A program made the translations under genes and the position numbers. From CAZVAR01 sp964625225 (GTDB lineage: Bacteria > Pseudomonadota > Alphaproteobacteria > JAJUGE01), in contig CAZVAR010000179.1 in the NCBI GenBank assembly GCA_964625225.1, positions 1-6,234 of the forward strand: a stretch of DNA of 6,234 bases. The letters run 5' to 3'. Below the pieces are notes generated by a model. That model saw only the letters and a list, made by a program, of their open reading frames with translations, had not been told where the DNA came from and ran no database searches. Every line of letters starts with the position of its first letter. The stretch's first letter is position 1. Below, one piece after another: positions 5,193-6,234 of the stretch.

Positions 5193-5807
5193 TCAGGCGC
5201 GGATCCATGTCTCGGAGAAGGCGAGGACCGCCGTGGTGATCTGCCGGCCGGCCATGTCGCGTGGCACCGGCCGGCCGGGGAGCTGCCGGCCGTTGACGGT
5301 GATCGTCCCGCGCTCGGCGCCGACGAACAGGCTCAGCATGACGTGCCGGCCGGTCGCGGACTTGTCCGGCGGAAGCTCCAGGGCGAAGGGCTGGCCGAGC
5401 CCGGCCCATTCGAGCCGGACCTCCATGTCGTCGCTGCGCACCGTCTCGACATAGGCGGAACTGGAGTCGCCGCTGGTCGCGACCGACAGCAGCGGCCGGT
5501 ACTCCAGGCCGCCCAGGCCCGCCGCGCCCCGGAAGGGCGCGAAGTGCGAGGCGAACTCGGCGACCAGCCAGCGCGCCAGCGGCTCGTTGTCGGTGATGCA
5601 GAGATTGGGGGCCGCACTCGGCGCCCGCGCCGCGTCGGGCGACTGCAGCAGCAGCAGCGCATGACCGCGGCCATGCGGCGACAGCACGACCCGGAAGAAG
5701 CTGGCCAGCGTCACGAACGGCCCGTCCGGCGACTCCTTGAGATACATCCCCGGATTCTCGCCGGACCAGTCGACCGTGCCGGGATAGACGGGTTGGGCAT
5801 TGTACAT
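5193..5807 (-). CDS. Hypothetical protein, 204 residues, family not recognised
   Basis: Begins at ATG 5807-5805 with a good Shine-Dalgarno, GGGGAG at 5821-5816, eight bases upstream, and ends at TGA 5195-5193. The strong ribosome site and the implausible translations of the other frames make it a real gene. No known domain is evident. The protein has no signal peptide or membrane helix and a single cysteine (NLCITDN, about residue 70). Alternating hydrophobic residues suggest a mainly beta fold: FFRVVLS, HALLLLQS, VRLEWAGL, HVMLSLFVGA and TITVNGRQL. An N-terminal VDWSGENPGMYLKES (about 12-26) and an internal ARWLVAEFASHFAPF (about 78-92, helical) are distinctive strings for a search. It lies 110 nt downstream of mmsA on the same strand, so a metabolic association is possible but unproven. 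A GC-rich hairpin between the two could separate their transcription. Confidence 0.82.
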   Translation of the reverse strand: MYNAQPVYPGTVDWSGENPGMYLKESPDGPFVTLASFFRVVLSPHGRGHALLLLQSPDAARAPSAAPNLCITDNEPLARWLVAEFASHFAPFRGAAGLGGLEYRPLLSVATSGDSSSAYVETVRSDDMEVRLEWAGLGQPFALELPPDKSATGRHVMLSLFVGAERGTITVNGRQLPGRPVPRDMAGRQITTAVLAFSETWIRA

Positions 5808-5815
5808 GGTCGTTT

Positions 5816-5821
5816 CTCCCC
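5816..5821 (-). promoter_or_regulatory. Shine-Dalgarno of the 204-residue gene
   Basis: GGGGAG on the minus strand, eight bases before the ATG at 5807-5805. It supports this start over the out-of-frame upstream start at 5868, whose reading frame runs across the gene with an Arg/Ala-rich, non-protein-like translation. Confidence 0.65.
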
Positions 5822-5873
5822 TCGTTGAGGCCGGCTCCGGCCCGATTGCACGGGATCGCCGCCGGCAACGGGC

Positions 5874-5893
5874 GGGCCGGGCGGGCCCGGCCC
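5874..5893 (-). terminator. GC hairpin after mmsA
   Basis: The perfect 8-bp arms GGGCCGGG (5874-5881) and CCCGGCCC (5886-5893) surround a 4-nt loop, 24 nt beyond the mmsA stop on the minus strand. A further GCCGGC pair (5861-5866 with 5896-5901) could extend it. No T-run follows, so it is a possible GC-rich terminator or processing/stability hairpin rather than a proven intrinsic terminator. The rest of the 110-nt gap (5808-5917) holds the next gene's ribosome site and no clear promoter. Confidence 0.4.
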
Positions 5894-5917
5894 TCGCCGG
5901 CCGCCGCGTTGTCCGGG

Positions 5918-6234
<317 letters not shown>

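Noticed and set aside
5646..5658. GCAGCAGCAGC-type triplet run
   Set aside because: It lies within the 204-residue coding region and encodes a short leucine run (HALLLLQS); this is codon bias, not a meaningful repeat.
4698..5828. 376-codon plus-strand frame across the DUF2786 and 204-residue genes
   Set aside because: It is Arg/Ala-rich with no recognisable motif and is antisense to genes supported by domain match or a strong ribosome site.

Overview
This 6.2 kb window is very GC-rich, and its gene content points to an alphaproteobacterial chromosome, probably Rhodospirillales-like. The evidence for that is the core order rpsA - sppA - ihfB - lapA, alphaproteobacterial-type protein sequences and abundant GTG starts; the exact taxon cannot be fixed from the sequence alone. 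I see no mobile element, CRISPR array, tRNA or rRNA.

Plus strand, 1-4593: the 3' part of rpsA (ribosomal protein S1) is followed by sppA (membrane signal-peptide peptidase), ihfB (integration host factor beta), a small lapA-like membrane protein, an ornithine cyclodeaminase/mu-crystallin family reductase, and a sarcosine-oxidase-type FAD enzyme. From ihfB onward the genes overlap by 4 nt or are separated by 3 nt and 1 nt, so ihfB-lapA-reductase-oxidase looks like one translationally coupled transcript. The first four genes are an established neighbourhood (E. coli has rpsA-ihfB-lapA). The last two are amino-acid/imine metabolism genes attached to that housekeeping block. The reductase lacks the catalytic aspartate of true ornithine cyclodeaminase and has a mu-crystallin-like motif instead. 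The oxidase keeps every active-site residue I can map from monomeric sarcosine oxidase, including the cysteine for covalent FAD. Together they suggest cyclic amino acid or imine chemistry, possibly stereoinversion.

Minus strand, 6234-4571: the 3' end of mmsA (methylmalonate-semialdehyde dehydrogenase), then an unrecognised 204-residue protein, then a DUF2786 protein whose stop-codon end overlaps the oxidase gene by 23 bp. The DUF2786 gene has no in-frame ATG, GTG or TTG that would include its domain. A strong Shine-Dalgarno sequence sits 5 nt before an ATT codon exactly where the protein should begin, so an AUU start is proposed.

The gaps contain notable GC-rich inverted repeats: a perfect 26-bp palindrome between rpsA and sppA, a hairpin after mmsA, and a larger imperfect hairpin after the 204-residue gene. 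None has the T-run of a classical intrinsic terminator. I see no clearly new multi-gene system; the most interesting points are the AUU start, the reductase/oxidase pair and the orphan gene.
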